Positions 39,694 through 48,242 of a stretch of DNA of 64,000 nucleotides are shown piece after piece. The notes under the pieces are model-generated. The model saw only the letters and a program-made list of their open reading frames with translations, was not told the origin of the DNA and made no database searches. The position numbers and the translations under genes were made by a program. The number at the start of each line of letters is the position of its first letter. The stretch's first letter is position 1. Source of the stretch: JAOUEA01 sp041287635 (lineage in GTDB: Bacteria > Actinomycetota > UBA4738 > HRBIN12); assembly GCA_041287635.1 (NCBI GenBank), contig JBGGNG010000149.1, positions 1-64,000 on the forward strand. Reading direction: 5' to 3'.

Positions 39694-41349
39694 TCACTCC
39701 AAGCCTGCGAAGAGCGAGTCGATCGCCATGGCGACGAGGACGAGGCCGCCGACCACGACGGAGGCCGTGAGGGCGATCCGTTGCAGATCCCAGGTCTGGA
39801 TCGAGACCGGCTCGTGCGGGGGTGCGAGCCCCCGGAACCGATCCATGATCGGCCGAGGATCCTCCTTCAGCCGGCCGGAGAGCTCGGTCGGCACCGCCAT
39901 GCCGACGGCGCAGGCGAAGCCCTCGGCGATCTCGTCGGGGGTGAACAGGGCGGTGGCGCGCTCGTAGACGCGGTCGGGGTCGGTCTGCAGGGCGAGGGTG
40001 AGCATCATGTTCGCGAGATCGACCGCCTGCCGCCAGGGCGTCGGACGCACCTCGAGGCCCGAGACGTCGACCAGCTGCAGGTGCCCGCGTTGCACCAGTA
40101 GGTTCGCCGGCTTGATGTCGCGGTGGGCGACACCGATGTCCCAGAACTGGCGGATCAGCCGCAGGCCCTCGTCGATCACGACGTCGTCGATATCGGAGTC
40201 GCCGAGGTTCTTCGAGTCCTCGAAGAACTCCGTCACGAGCATGTACTCGCGGTTCGGCGTGAGCTCGACGATGCCCCACGTACGAGCGACCGTGACGTCG
40301 TTCATCGCGAGGTATCGCAATGCGTAGTCCTCGTACTCGGCCAGCCTGCGTACCGATCCGAAGGGGGTCTCGTCCTCGAGCTTGCCGTAGAGGATCGTGC
40401 GCCCCACGCGATACCAGCGGTCGGCGCGCACGTGGCTGGTCGCGTAGATCTTGCCGAAGACGCGCGATCCGTCGGCGAGCGTCATGCGCAGCGGAGACGA
40501 TCCCCCCGAGCCCTCGAGACCGAACGGTTCCACCTCGGTGACCTCGAGCCCGACCTGGTCGGCCATGGCATGCTTCACGGCCTCGGCTCGCGCCCCTCCG
40601 AGGTCGAGGTGCGCGGCATTCCCGCCACGCTGATAGCTCACGGGGAACGACTCGTCGGGAACGAACCATCGGAACAACGTCTCGGACAGCACCCAGCTGA
40701 GGAGCGCCGCGTAGGCGACGTTCGACGGGTAGTCCGCCGCGAGATACAGCCGCGAGAGCGCCACCAGGACCACCACGATCCACGCCGCGGTCATCGCCCG
40801 CTTCCTCAGCCGGCCGGCCGGGGCCAGCACGAACGGCATCGCGAACACGGTGATCGCGAAGGCGGTCATCGGCCACGACGGGAACCGGAAGTCGGTCGCG
40901 TCGATCAGGGGAGCGACGTCGCCGGGGGGGCGCTGCACATCGAGGAAGGTCAGGACCAGCCAGTCGCTGACCACGAACGTCGCGAGCGCCACGACCAGGT
41001 GGCGGAACCGCTTCGTTACGATCAACACGCCCGCCAGCACGACCCGAAGGAGCTGGACGGCACCGAACGCGGTGAGCATGGCGATCGACGTGGCGATGTC
41101 GGTGAGGACCGGGGTACGGATGTCCTCGAAGGCGCGGAGGACCGCATCGCCGAACGCGTGCGGTTGGTCGGAGTTGGCGACCCAGACCTCGATCGCGACG
41201 CCGAGCAGCACCACGCCCACCAGCGCCCACCACCAACGGGTCGACCCCGATGGGCGCGGGAGAGGTGGTGGCTCGCCCGAGGGCCGACGCTGGCGATGCA
41301 CGCGACCGGCGGTCGGAGGGGCGATCGAGGTCGTGGCGGGCGGCTCCAT
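39694..41349 (-). CDS. Degenerate PAP2 membrane domain fused to a kinase domain (copy 1)
   Basis: A 551-residue membrane protein. Residues ~40-225 hold about six membrane helices aligning with PAP2 phosphatases, but the catalytic motifs are broken: PSGH reads PSWP, the SR-x5-H-x3-D motif reads SRLYLAADYPSN and the first motif lacks its Lys. Residues ~240-480 form a kinase-like domain with the loop HRDIKPANLLV and an ATP-site Lys in VFGKIYA; the DFG position reads DVS. A final membrane helix lies near 525-548. Paralogue of the gene at 43856. ATG 41349 follows TAGGCT by 7 nt. Substrate unknown; lipid or undecaprenyl-linked sugar phosphorylation is one inference. Confidence 0.8.
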   Translation of the reverse strand: MEPPATTSIAPPTAGRVHRQRRPSGEPPPLPRPSGSTRWWWALVGVVLLGVAIEVWVANSDQPHAFGDAVLRAFEDIRTPVLTDIATSIAMLTAFGAVQLLRVVLAGVLIVTKRFRHLVVALATFVVSDWLVLTFLDVQRPPGDVAPLIDATDFRFPSWPMTAFAITVFAMPFVLAPAGRLRKRAMTAAWIVVVLVALSRLYLAADYPSNVAYAALLSWVLSETLFRWFVPDESFPVSYQRGGNAAHLDLGGARAEAVKHAMADQVGLEVTEVEPFGLEGSGGSSPLRMTLADGSRVFGKIYATSHVRADRWYRVGRTILYGKLEDETPFGSVRRLAEYEDYALRYLAMNDVTVARTWGIVELTPNREYMLVTEFFEDSKNLGDSDIDDVVIDEGLRLIRQFWDIGVAHRDIKPANLLVQRGHLQLVDVSGLEVRPTPWRQAVDLANMMLTLALQTDPDRVYERATALFTPDEIAEGFACAVGMAVPTELSGRLKEDPRPIMDRFRGLAPPHEPVSIQTWDLQRIALTASVVVGGLVLVAMAIDSLFAGLE

Positions 41350-41356
41350 CCGGCCG

Positions 41357-41362
41357 AGCCTA
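41357..41362 (-). promoter_or_regulatory. -10 element of PAP2-kinase copy 1 (leaderless)
   Basis: Minus-strand TAGGCT ends 7 nt before ATG 41349. Confidence 0.55.
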
Positions 41363-41426
41363 CCGGAGCGAGGCTGGGCCAGCCGTCCGCGCACGCCATG
41401 TCGAGGTCCTTCCTCGTGGAGCAGGC

Positions 41427-41432
41427 TATCCT
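41427..41432 (+). promoter_or_regulatory. -10 element of the LPTM gene (leaderless)
   Basis: TATCCT ends 6 nt before ATG 41439. Together with the divergent TAGGCT at 41357 it makes an 89-bp bidirectional promoter region. Confidence 0.55.
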
Positions 41433-41438
41433 CACCCG

Positions 41439-42554
41439 ATGACCGAGCCACCTGCTGCCGTCGTGGAGGACCCGACGGCCGACCCCGCCGCGAAGAAGCA
41501 CTCGCCGACCCGCCGGATCGTCTCGGGGGTCATCTCCCTCCTCATCGTCGGCGGCATCTTCGTCTTCGCGATCCCGAAGGTGGCCGACTACTCCGCGGTC
41601 TGGAAGGCGTTCGAGTCGCTCACGGGCCTCGAGCTGCTCTCCCTGTTCGCCGCCACGGTCTTCAACCTGTTCACCTACTGGTGGGCGAACATGGCGGCGC
41701 TGCCCGGGCTGAAGCTGAGTCGGGCGGCGGTGCTCACCCAGACGACCACCTCGGTCGCGAACACGTTGCCGGGCGGCGGCGCGATCGCCGTCGGCCTCAC
41801 GTACACGATCTTGAAGTCGTGGGGGTTCACGGGCACCGACGTCGCGCTGTACGTCGGCGTGACCGGCATCTGGAACATCTTCGTTAAGCTCGCGCTCCCG
41901 GTGATCTCACTCGTCTTCCTCGTGATCGCCGGCGAGAGTGGATCTGCGTACGTGGTCGCGGCCATCGTCGGCGTGATCGTGCTGGCGATCGCGGTGGGCC
42001 TGCTCTCGGCGCTCTTCGTGAGCGAGCGGTTCGCCCGCCGCATCGGTGATGGGTTCGGCCGGGTCCTCTCGTTCTTCATGAAGCTGTTCCGCAAGCCCCC
42101 GAGGACCGACACGGGAGATCGAGCCGTACAGTTCCGGGCCGACACGATCGGGCTGGTGGAGCGTCGGTGGGTGCGTCTGAGCCTCACGACGATCCTGAGC
42201 CAGGTCGCCCTCTACTTCGTGCTGCTGCTCTCCCTGCGGAACATGGGGGTGTCCGAGCAAGAGGTGAGCGCCGCCCAGGTGTTCGCGGTGTTCTCGTTCA
42301 GCCGCTTGCTCTCGGCTGTGCCGATCACGCCGGGTGGGGTCGGGGTGATCGACCTCGGCTACATCGGTGGCCTCGCGGCCGCCGCGCCGGATGGTGAGAA
42401 GGCGGCGATCGTCGCCGCCGTACTGATGTTCCGCGCACTGACCTACGGCATCCAGATACCGCTCGGTGCGTTCACCTACCTGATCTGGAAGGGGAAGAAG
42501 GATTGGCGGCGCGAGTCGCCGACCGACGTCGAGTCGGAACCCTCCCCCGCCTAG
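41439..42554 (+). CDS. LPTM/UPF0104 flippase-like membrane protein
   Basis: A 371-residue integral membrane protein of the lysylphosphatidylglycerol synthase transmembrane (MprF-like, AglD-like) family. Eight or so hydrophobic segments are seen after a short charged N-terminus. Family segments are NTLPGGGAIAVGLTYTIL and the C-terminal SRLLSAVPITPGGVGVIDLGY. No aminoacyl-transferase domain is attached, so it is the flippase part only. It is transcribed away from the PAP2-kinase copy 1 and towards the PAP2 gene. It likely moves a phospholipid or lipid-linked sugar across the membrane. Confidence 0.87.
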   Translation: MTEPPAAVVEDPTADPAAKKHSPTRRIVSGVISLLIVGGIFVFAIPKVADYSAVWKAFESLTGLELLSLFAATVFNLFTYWWANMAALPGLKLSRAAVLTQTTTSVANTLPGGGAIAVGLTYTILKSWGFTGTDVALYVGVTGIWNIFVKLALPVISLVFLVIAGESGSAYVVAAIVGVIVLAIAVGLLSALFVSERFARRIGDGFGRVLSFFMKLFRKPPRTDTGDRAVQFRADTIGLVERRWVRLSLTTILSQVALYFVLLLSLRNMGVSEQEVSAAQVFAVFSFSRLLSAVPITPGGVGVIDLGYIGGLAAAAPDGEKAAIVAAVLMFRALTYGIQIPLGAFTYLIWKGKKDWRRESPTDVESEPSPA

Positions 42555-42568
42555 GTCGCCCGTCCTGG

Positions 42569-43282
42569 TCAGGACAGTCGAGGATCGAGAGGGTCTCCGG
42601 GGGGGGCCTGAGGCCGAGCGATCACCCCGCGAGCACTGAGCGCGTTCGTCACCTCTGTCACCAGGGCGGCCGACCCGAGCGCGATGCCGGTGCCGAGCAG
42701 CACCCCGGTCAACACGTCGGAGAACCAGTGAGCCGACAGGTACACGCGCGAGAGCGCCATCACGTACGTGAACCCGATCGCGAGTAGCTCCCACTCCCGA
42801 CGCCGTGGCCCGGGGGGGAAGAACACGAGCACCAAGGCGACGGCCAGCGCGGCGCCGGCGACGGCATGCCCCGACGGGAAGGAGAACCCGTTCGTCTCCA
42901 CGAGGGGGTTCGGGGGACGCCCGCGGTGGAAGAAGATCTTCAGCCACGTGAGCAGGGCTTCGGACGCGACCCAGACCAGCACGAAGGTGGAGAGGGCAAC
43001 CCAGCGCCGGCGGAGGAGCAGCCACCCCGCGACCAGGATCCTCAGGGGGATCGTGACGAGGCCGCCGCCGACGATGCTCAGGAACGTGAAGAGGCCTGTC
43101 AGCGTGCCGACCCGCACGTCGTCGGCCCAGCGCTCGACCGTGGCGTCGAACTCGCCGATGAACGGCACCGTGGTCAGCGGCGCCAGCTCCTCGGGATGAC
43201 GACCCACGGCGACGAGCATGAACACGAGACACGCGAGCAGCCCCAGGGAGAACCTGAAGGCGCGCCGGTGATCGGTCAGCAT
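42569..43282 (-). CDS. PAP2-family membrane phosphatase, catalytically complete
   Basis: A 237-residue protein with about five or six membrane helices and all three phosphatase motifs: KIFFHRGRPPNP, FSFPSGHAVAG and SRVYLSAHWFSDV. Such enzymes dephosphorylate phosphatidate, phosphatidylglycerophosphate or undecaprenyl diphosphate on the outer face. It is the intact counterpart to the broken PAP2 domains in the two adjacent fusions. It lies 10 bp after the lipoprotein gene but has its own TAGGCT hexamer 7 nt before the ATG, inside the end of that gene. Confidence 0.9.
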   Translation of the reverse strand: MLTDHRRAFRFSLGLLACLVFMLVAVGRHPEELAPLTTVPFIGEFDATVERWADDVRVGTLTGLFTFLSIVGGGLVTIPLRILVAGWLLLRRRWVALSTFVLVWVASEALLTWLKIFFHRGRPPNPLVETNGFSFPSGHAVAGAALAVALVLVFFPPGPRRREWELLAIGFTYVMALSRVYLSAHWFSDVLTGVLLGTGIALGSAALVTEVTNALSARGVIARPQAPPGDPLDPRLS

Positions 43283-43289
43283 CGTGGTG

Positions 43290-43295
43290 AGCCTA
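43290..43295 (-). promoter_or_regulatory. -10 element of the PAP2 gene (leaderless)
   Basis: Minus-strand TAGGCT ends 7 nt before ATG 43282 and overlaps the stop of the upstream gene at 43293. Confidence 0.5.
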
Positions 43296-43859
43296 TCCGG
43301 CGCACGGTGGCGCTCCGGCCCCGCAGACCGTGAGGTCGAGCTCGCGGCGGACCTCGGCGACGATCGCCGCCCGGGGCAGCGTCGACACCGCGCGGTCGGC
43401 CTCGATCACGAGGGCGGGCTCCGACCCCCCGGCGAACCGATAGCGGGAGACGATGCACCCTCCGTCGAACACGAGCATCCGCGATCCGACGAACGGATCG
43501 AGGCTCTCGGGCAACTGGAACGTGCGCATGCCGATCTCGTCCGGCGCCGGGGGAACCTCCACAGCTTGGCTGACGTCGCAGCGAGCCATCAGCTCGACCT
43601 CGACGGCATGGACCCCGGCCCGATCGTGGTCGAGCCAGAGCGTGGTCCCGCTGTCGCGCACGAGCGACCCGGCGAACCGCCACCCGATCGGCAGCTCCGC
43701 GATGCAAGGGATCCGAGTGGCCGAGGGCACCGACTGTGCCTCCAGGACGAGGATCGAGCCATCGAGATGGGCACAGACCGGCTGTTGGGGGTTGTCCGCC
43801 GAACACGCCACGGTCACGGACATCAGCGTGATCGAGAGCGCGATCGCGGGCCACCTCAT
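43293..43859 (-). CDS. Putative lipoprotein, unknown function
   Basis: A 188-residue exported protein. ATG 43859 overlaps the stop of the PAP2-kinase copy 2 (ATGA), and gives the signal MRWPAIALSITLMSVTVACS with a lipobox-like VTVAC. The mature protein has several Cys (in VCAHLDG, IPCIAELP, MARCDVSQ, GGCIVSR and the last residues) which may form disulfides. No domain is recognised. Translational coupling to the kinase suggests they act together in the envelope. Confidence 0.75.
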   Translation of the reverse strand: MRWPAIALSITLMSVTVACSADNPQQPVCAHLDGSILVLEAQSVPSATRIPCIAELPIGWRFAGSLVRDSGTTLWLDHDRAGVHAVEVELMARCDVSQAVEVPPAPDEIGMRTFQLPESLDPFVGSRMLVFDGGCIVSRYRFAGGSEPALVIEADRAVSTLPRAAIVAEVRRELDLTVCGAGAPPCAG

Positions 43860-45544
43860 GCAAATACCGCCCAGTTCGATGCGATCAGCCCGAGCACGAT
43901 GAACGCCACGAGCACCACCCCGATCGTGAGCAGGATGCGCCGGACGCTCCACCGCTGGATCTTCATCGGCGCACGCTCGGGAGCGAGCGCCTGGAACTCG
44001 GTCAAGAGGTCGCGGCCGTCCTCCTTCATCATCGTGCGCAGTTGGGTGGGGCTCGCCACGCCTCGCGTCGCCGAGAAGGCCTCCGCGATCTCGTCGGGGG
44101 AGAACAGGCGCAAGGCGTGCTCGTACACGCGCTGTGCGTCGGAGCGCAGGCCGAGGACCATCATCATGTTCGCGAGGTCGACGGCCTGACGCCAGGGGGA
44201 GGGGCGCACCTGCACGAAGAAGACGTCGATCAGTTTCAGGTCTCCGTCGAGCACCATGAGGTTGGCTGGCTTGATGTCACGGTGGGCCAGGCCCTCGTCC
44301 CACATCTCGCGCACGAGCTGCAGCCCTTGATCGATCACGCGGTCGTCGATCTCCGCCTCGCCGATCTCCACGGCGCCGTCGAAGAACTCCATCACGATCA
44401 TGTATTCGCGTTCGGGGGTGATCTCGACGACGCCGTAAGGGCGCGGCACGGGCAGGTCGAGATCCTCCATCAGCCTGAGGGTGTAGTCCTCGTACTCCAC
44501 GAACCGGCGCACGGTCTGGAAGGGCGACTCGTCCTCGAGCTTGCCGTACAGGATCGTGCGTCCGAGCTTGTACCAGCGGTCGGCTCGCACGTGGCTCTTC
44601 GCGTACAGCTTCGCGAACAGCACCCGCTCCGTGCCGGATCCCTCCTCGCGCACCCGCAGCCGCAACGGCGTCGAGCCGCCCGATCCTTCCAACCCCACGG
44701 GTTGTACGTCGAGGACGCGGTATCCGAGCTGGTCGCGGACGGCGGTGGCGATGGCCTCGCCCCGTCGCCCACCGACGTCCAGATGCGCCGCCTTCCCGCG
44801 CCGATAGGTCACGGGGAAGACGTCGTTGGGCGCGAACCAGCGGAACGCCGTGAGCCCGATCGCGACGCCGAGCACGGCGCCGAAGATCGCATCGGTCGGG
44901 TGATCGATCGCCAGGTACACCCGGGCGAGGCCGACGACGACGAGCAGACCCCCGGTCGCCCATTTCGCGGCATCCCGCCAGCGCCCGTGTGGGATCAACG
45001 AAAACGTGATGCCGACCAGCGTGACCGCGAGAGCGGCGAGTCCCCTCGAGGGCATCGAGAAGTCCTGCCACGGTCCGATCGTGACCACGTCGAGCGGCCG
45101 AGGCCGGTGGATCCCCAGCGTGAGTCCGTACGTCACGAAAGCCTCGACGATCAAGGCACCGAGGAACACCAGCAGGTGCCGCCATCGGCGGACGACGATC
45201 AAGGTCGCGATCGTTCCCCATCGCAGGAAGCGGATGATCCACCGTGAGGTGAGGAGCGCGATCGTCTCCATGACGTCGGTGAGGGGAGCGGTGCGCCACG
45301 ATGCGAACCACCGGAGGACCGCCGTGTCGATCCGATGGAAGAGGCGTTCCGACGGCTCGAACAAGACGACACCGATCACCGTGGCCACGAAGTAGGCGGC
45401 CATGAACAGCCAGAACTTCCCGCTCCGCCCGAGCTCCCGCGGCAGGGGCGGCGCCTCGCCGGAGGGGCGCCGTCGGACGTCGGGGCCGAGCAGGCGGCGC
45501 CGGCGCTCGTGCGTGGTCTCGTTCGTCGGCTCGGCGGTGTCCAT
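43856..45544 (-). CDS. Degenerate PAP2 membrane domain fused to a kinase domain (copy 2)
   Basis: A 562-residue paralogue of the gene at 39694, with the same layout: basic N-terminus, PAP2-like helices (~45-235), kinase domain (~250-490) and a C-terminal helix. The PAP2 motifs are degenerate here too: PSRG replaces PSGH, and ARVYLAIDHPTD has Asp for the catalytic His. The kinase retains HRDIKPANLMV and the Lys in VLFAKLYAKSHVRADRW; DFG reads DVF. Whole blocks such as GRTILYGKLEDE and PWRQAVDLANMM are identical in both copies. It lies 31 bp after the betaine-binding protein gene. Confidence 0.8.
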   Translation of the reverse strand: MDTAEPTNETTHERRRRLLGPDVRRRPSGEAPPLPRELGRSGKFWLFMAAYFVATVIGVVLFEPSERLFHRIDTAVLRWFASWRTAPLTDVMETIALLTSRWIIRFLRWGTIATLIVVRRWRHLLVFLGALIVEAFVTYGLTLGIHRPRPLDVVTIGPWQDFSMPSRGLAALAVTLVGITFSLIPHGRWRDAAKWATGGLLVVVGLARVYLAIDHPTDAIFGAVLGVAIGLTAFRWFAPNDVFPVTYRRGKAAHLDVGGRRGEAIATAVRDQLGYRVLDVQPVGLEGSGGSTPLRLRVREEGSGTERVLFAKLYAKSHVRADRWYKLGRTILYGKLEDESPFQTVRRFVEYEDYTLRLMEDLDLPVPRPYGVVEITPEREYMIVMEFFDGAVEIGEAEIDDRVIDQGLQLVREMWDEGLAHRDIKPANLMVLDGDLKLIDVFFVQVRPSPWRQAVDLANMMMVLGLRSDAQRVYEHALRLFSPDEIAEAFSATRGVASPTQLRTMMKEDGRDLLTEFQALAPERAPMKIQRWSVRRILLTIGVVLVAFIVLGLIASNWAVFA

Positions 45545-45575
45545 CTCGTCGCTCTCTTCCCTCGTTCGCGCGATG

Positions 45576-46490
45576 CTACTCGGCGGTGTTCCCGAGGTGG
45601 TGATCGTCCAGCCATCTGGCCGCAGCGACCGCCGGAGCGACGCCCGAGCTGACGAGGGCGTTGAGCGCTCGGAGCTCGGTCGTGGTCAGCTCGGCCGATA
45701 CCGCGTCGATCGCCTCTGTCAGTCCGGGACCGAAGCGCTCGATAGCGTCACGTCGCACGAGCGGCGTCACGTTCTCCGCGGGCTGTAGTCGTCGATCGTC
45801 CCGCAGCAGCACGAGCCCATGCTGGGCGAGGCTGCCGTCGCTCGTGAAGAGCACCCCGACGTCCACCGTTCCCTGCTGGACCGCCGCTGCCGTGACCGGT
45901 CCACCCGCGTCGAGGGGCAGGAACGACGCGAATTCCAGCCCGTAGGTCTTGGCGAAGCCCAGCAGGCAGAGTTCGCGCTCCGGGCATTCAGGGGGACCAC
46001 CGATCGTCATCGCGGACGCGACGCTCCGCAGGTCGCTCACGCTGCGCAGCCCATGCTCCGTCGCGGTCCGGGTCGTGACCACGAGCCCGTTCCTGCTCTG
46101 CGCGGGAGCTGGCTCGAGCGCTTCGATACCGCGCGAGCCGAGCGAGACTCGCAGCGTCGCCAGCGACGAGTCTGGGTCAACCGAAGGCTGGCCGCCCAGG
46201 AAGGCGACGGCGCTCCCCGCGTAGTCGGGCACGACCTCGATCAATCCACGCTCGAGCGCCGGCAGCACCACCTCGCGCGTCCCGACGCGACGGGCGTGTC
46301 GAACCTCGAAGCCCTGCGAACGCAGTGCGCCGGCGTAGACCTCGGCGAGCGTCTCGCTCTCGTCGAAGTCGAACGAGGCGATCGTGATCGCGTCGTCGTC
46401 GAGCGTGTGGTCCACGGGTGCGCTCGACCCACACGCGGCGATCGACGCCGCGATCACGATCAGGAGCACGCCCAAAGCCTTCCCGCCCAT
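45576..46490 (-). CDS. Glycine betaine/choline-type (OpuC/OsmF-like) substrate-binding lipoprotein
   Basis: A 304-residue lipoprotein: MGGKALGVLLIVIAASIAAC ends in a good lipobox. The mature part resembles QAT-family binding proteins, with ITIASFDFDESETLAEVYAGAL, LIEVVPDYAGSAVAFLGG and VGVLFTSDGSLAQHGLVLLRDD. These deliver betaine, choline or carnitine to an ABC transporter, but no permease or ATPase gene is nearby. ATG 46490 is set by a TACCGT hexamer 7 nt upstream. It heads the minus-strand run with the kinase, lipoprotein and PAP2 genes. Confidence 0.85.
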   Translation of the reverse strand: MGGKALGVLLIVIAASIAACGSSAPVDHTLDDDAITIASFDFDESETLAEVYAGALRSQGFEVRHARRVGTREVVLPALERGLIEVVPDYAGSAVAFLGGQPSVDPDSSLATLRVSLGSRGIEALEPAPAQSRNGLVVTTRTATEHGLRSVSDLRSVASAMTIGGPPECPERELCLLGFAKTYGLEFASFLPLDAGGPVTAAAVQQGTVDVGVLFTSDGSLAQHGLVLLRDDRRLQPAENVTPLVRRDAIERFGPGLTEAIDAVSAELTTTELRALNALVSSGVAPAVAAARWLDDHHLGNTAE

Positions 46491-46497
46491 GCCGAGA

Positions 46498-46503
46498 ACG
46501 GTA
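46498..46503 (-). promoter_or_regulatory. -10 element of the betaine-binding protein gene (leaderless)
   Basis: Minus-strand TACCGT ends 7 nt before ATG 46490. Divergent from the ribF promoter 60 bp away. Confidence 0.5.
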
Positions 46504-46562
46504 CTCCAGCGACCGGCGGGGGGTCGTTGTGGCGTCGCGTGGGACGGGCGGATCGCGTCGGC

Positions 46563-46568
46563 TAGGCT
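46563..46568 (+). promoter_or_regulatory. -10 element of ribF (leaderless)
   Basis: TAGGCT ends 8 nt before ATG 46577, with no Shine-Dalgarno site. No FMN riboswitch is seen upstream. Confidence 0.55.
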
Positions 46569-46576
46569 CTCGCGCG

Positions 46577-47521
46577 ATGCGGATCGTGCACGGGTTCGAT
46601 GCGTTGCCGTTGCCCGAGAAGGCTTCCGTCGTGACGGTCGGGTTCTTCGACGGCGTCCACCTCGGACACCGATCGGTGATCGATACGACCGTCTCCCGGG
46701 CACGCGATCGCGGGATCCCGTCGATCGGGATCACGTTCGACCGTCATCCTCGAGAGATTCTCACGCCGGGCAGCGAGCCTCGCCTACTGACCACGGTGGA
46801 TCGGAAAGCGGGCCTCATCGAAGCGAGCGGGCTCGACGTGCTGGTCGTGCTCGAGTTCACCCAGGCGTTCTCGCGGATCCCGGCCGAGGACTTCGTTCGG
46901 ACCGTGCTCGTCCAAGGCGTCCACGCACGTCATGCAGCGATGGGTGCGAACTTCACGTTCGGCTTCAAGGCCGAGGGCACGGTGGCGACGCTGCCCGAGA
47001 TGGGCGCCCCGTACGGCCTGACCGCGGAAGGGGTGCCCTTGTTCGAGCTCGGCGGCCGGACGGTGTCGTCGTCGTCGATCCGTGACGCCCTCGCTGGGGG
47101 CGATCTGACGTGGCCGGCGAAGGCGCTCGGGCGGCGCTTCGTGCTCGACGGCGAGGTGACCTCGGGGCACGGCCGGGGGAAGGGGCTCGGCTACCCGACC
47201 GCCAACCTGCGCACGTGGCCTCGGCTGCTCCTGCCCGGACAGGGGATCTACGCGGGCGTGGCTGAACTCCATGGGCGGCGCTACAGGACCGCGATCGATG
47301 TCGGCACGAACCCCACGTTCGGCGTCGAACCCTTGCACGTGGAGGCGTTCCTGCTCGACTTCGAGGGCGACGAGCTCCAAGGCGAGCCGCTCGCGATCGA
47401 GTTCTGGGAACGCCTGCGCGACGAGATCCGCTACGACTCGATCGACGAGCTGATCGCGGCGATCGCCGACGACGTCGACCGCACGCGGGCCATCGTGCCC
47501 GACGATCAAATCGGCCGATGA
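46577..47521 (+). CDS. ribF: Bifunctional riboflavin kinase/FAD synthetase
   Basis: Turns riboflavin into FMN and FAD. The N-terminal nucleotidyltransferase domain has VTVGFFDGVHLGHRSVID and FTFGFKAEGTV; the C-terminal kinase domain has GHGRGKGLGYPTANLR and the family end with VEAFLLDFEGDEL. 314 residues, standard. The frame is open upstream, but the promoter and family start support ATG 46577. Its last 16 bp overlap the end of the minus-strand DUF998 gene. Confidence 0.96.
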   Translation: MRIVHGFDALPLPEKASVVTVGFFDGVHLGHRSVIDTTVSRARDRGIPSIGITFDRHPREILTPGSEPRLLTTVDRKAGLIEASGLDVLVVLEFTQAFSRIPAEDFVRTVLVQGVHARHAAMGANFTFGFKAEGTVATLPEMGAPYGLTAEGVPLFELGGRTVSSSSIRDALAGGDLTWPAKALGRRFVLDGEVTSGHGRGKGLGYPTANLRTWPRLLLPGQGIYAGVAELHGRRYRTAIDVGTNPTFGVEPLHVEAFLLDFEGDELQGEPLAIEFWERLRDEIRYDSIDELIAAIADDVDRTRAIVPDDQIGR

Positions 47522-48174
47522 CCGGCTTCTGCGCGGCGACCAGCCCGACCCTCCCGCAACAGTCGCCACGCGAGACGCGTCGTGAACACCAACGGGATCG
47601 TGATGCCGATCCGCTGCACGATGCCGTTCCCCGGCCGCACGACGTCGCGGGCGAAATACGACATCACGCCGCTCGACGCGATCGACGCTCCCGCGGCCGG
47701 CAGGGCCATGTCCTGCAAGCCGGGCTCGATGCGCAAGCGGGCAGCGAGCGCGAGGAGCCCCGCCGTCGCGCAGATATGGCCACCGACCGAGGCGAGATCG
47801 TGGGCGTCGTTCACCCATGACTGGCGTTCCAGGGGTTCGCCCGGCATCGGCCAGTTCGACATCCGGTCGCGTCGCATGAGACCGGCGGCGCAGATCGCGA
47901 TCCCCGACGCACCGAGCAGGGCGGGTCCCGGCCCGCCGTCGCCGAGGCGGCGCTCGAGCGAGGCGGCGAAGCCGATCGTGCCGAGGCCGAGTGCCCAGAA
48001 GCCGGCGGTCATCACGCCCGGGACCCGGGCGTCCGGCGCGGCCAGCCCGCTGATGTGCTCGTTCGCGAGCGCGTAGCCGGGCTGACGCCGGCTCGCCCCG
48101 ATCCACGCGGTCGTGAACAGGACGGGGCCGACCAGGCCACACGACTGGAGGAGGCGGTCACCGAGCGAAGGCAT
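47506..48174 (-). CDS. DUF998 family membrane protein
   Basis: A 222-residue protein with about six hydrophobic segments (for example CGLVGPVLFTTAWIGA, TAGFWALGLGTIGFAA and GHICATAGLLALAARL). ANEHISGLAA near residue 45 resembles DUF998 members, whose role is unknown. ATG 48174 is chosen because TACGAT ends 7 nt upstream; an ATG three codons earlier overlaps that hexamer. It converges on ribF and is divergent from the acyltransferase gene. Confidence 0.72.
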   Translation of the reverse strand: MPSLGDRLLQSCGLVGPVLFTTAWIGASRRQPGYALANEHISGLAAPDARVPGVMTAGFWALGLGTIGFAASLERRLGDGGPGPALLGASGIAICAAGLMRRDRMSNWPMPGEPLERQSWVNDAHDLASVGGHICATAGLLALAARLRIEPGLQDMALPAAGASIASSGVMSYFARDVVRPGNGIVQRIGITIPLVFTTRLAWRLLREGRAGRRAEAGHRPI

Positions 48175-48181
48175 CGTCGCC

Positions 48182-48187
48182 ATCGTA
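48182..48187 (-). promoter_or_regulatory. -10 element of the DUF998 gene (leaderless)
   Basis: Minus-strand TACGAT ends 7 nt before ATG 48174. Confidence 0.5.
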
Positions 48188-48242
48188 GCCACGCTCTCGG
48201 CGGCGGGCCGCTGCGCGGACGAGATCGTGGGAGGATCCGCCC

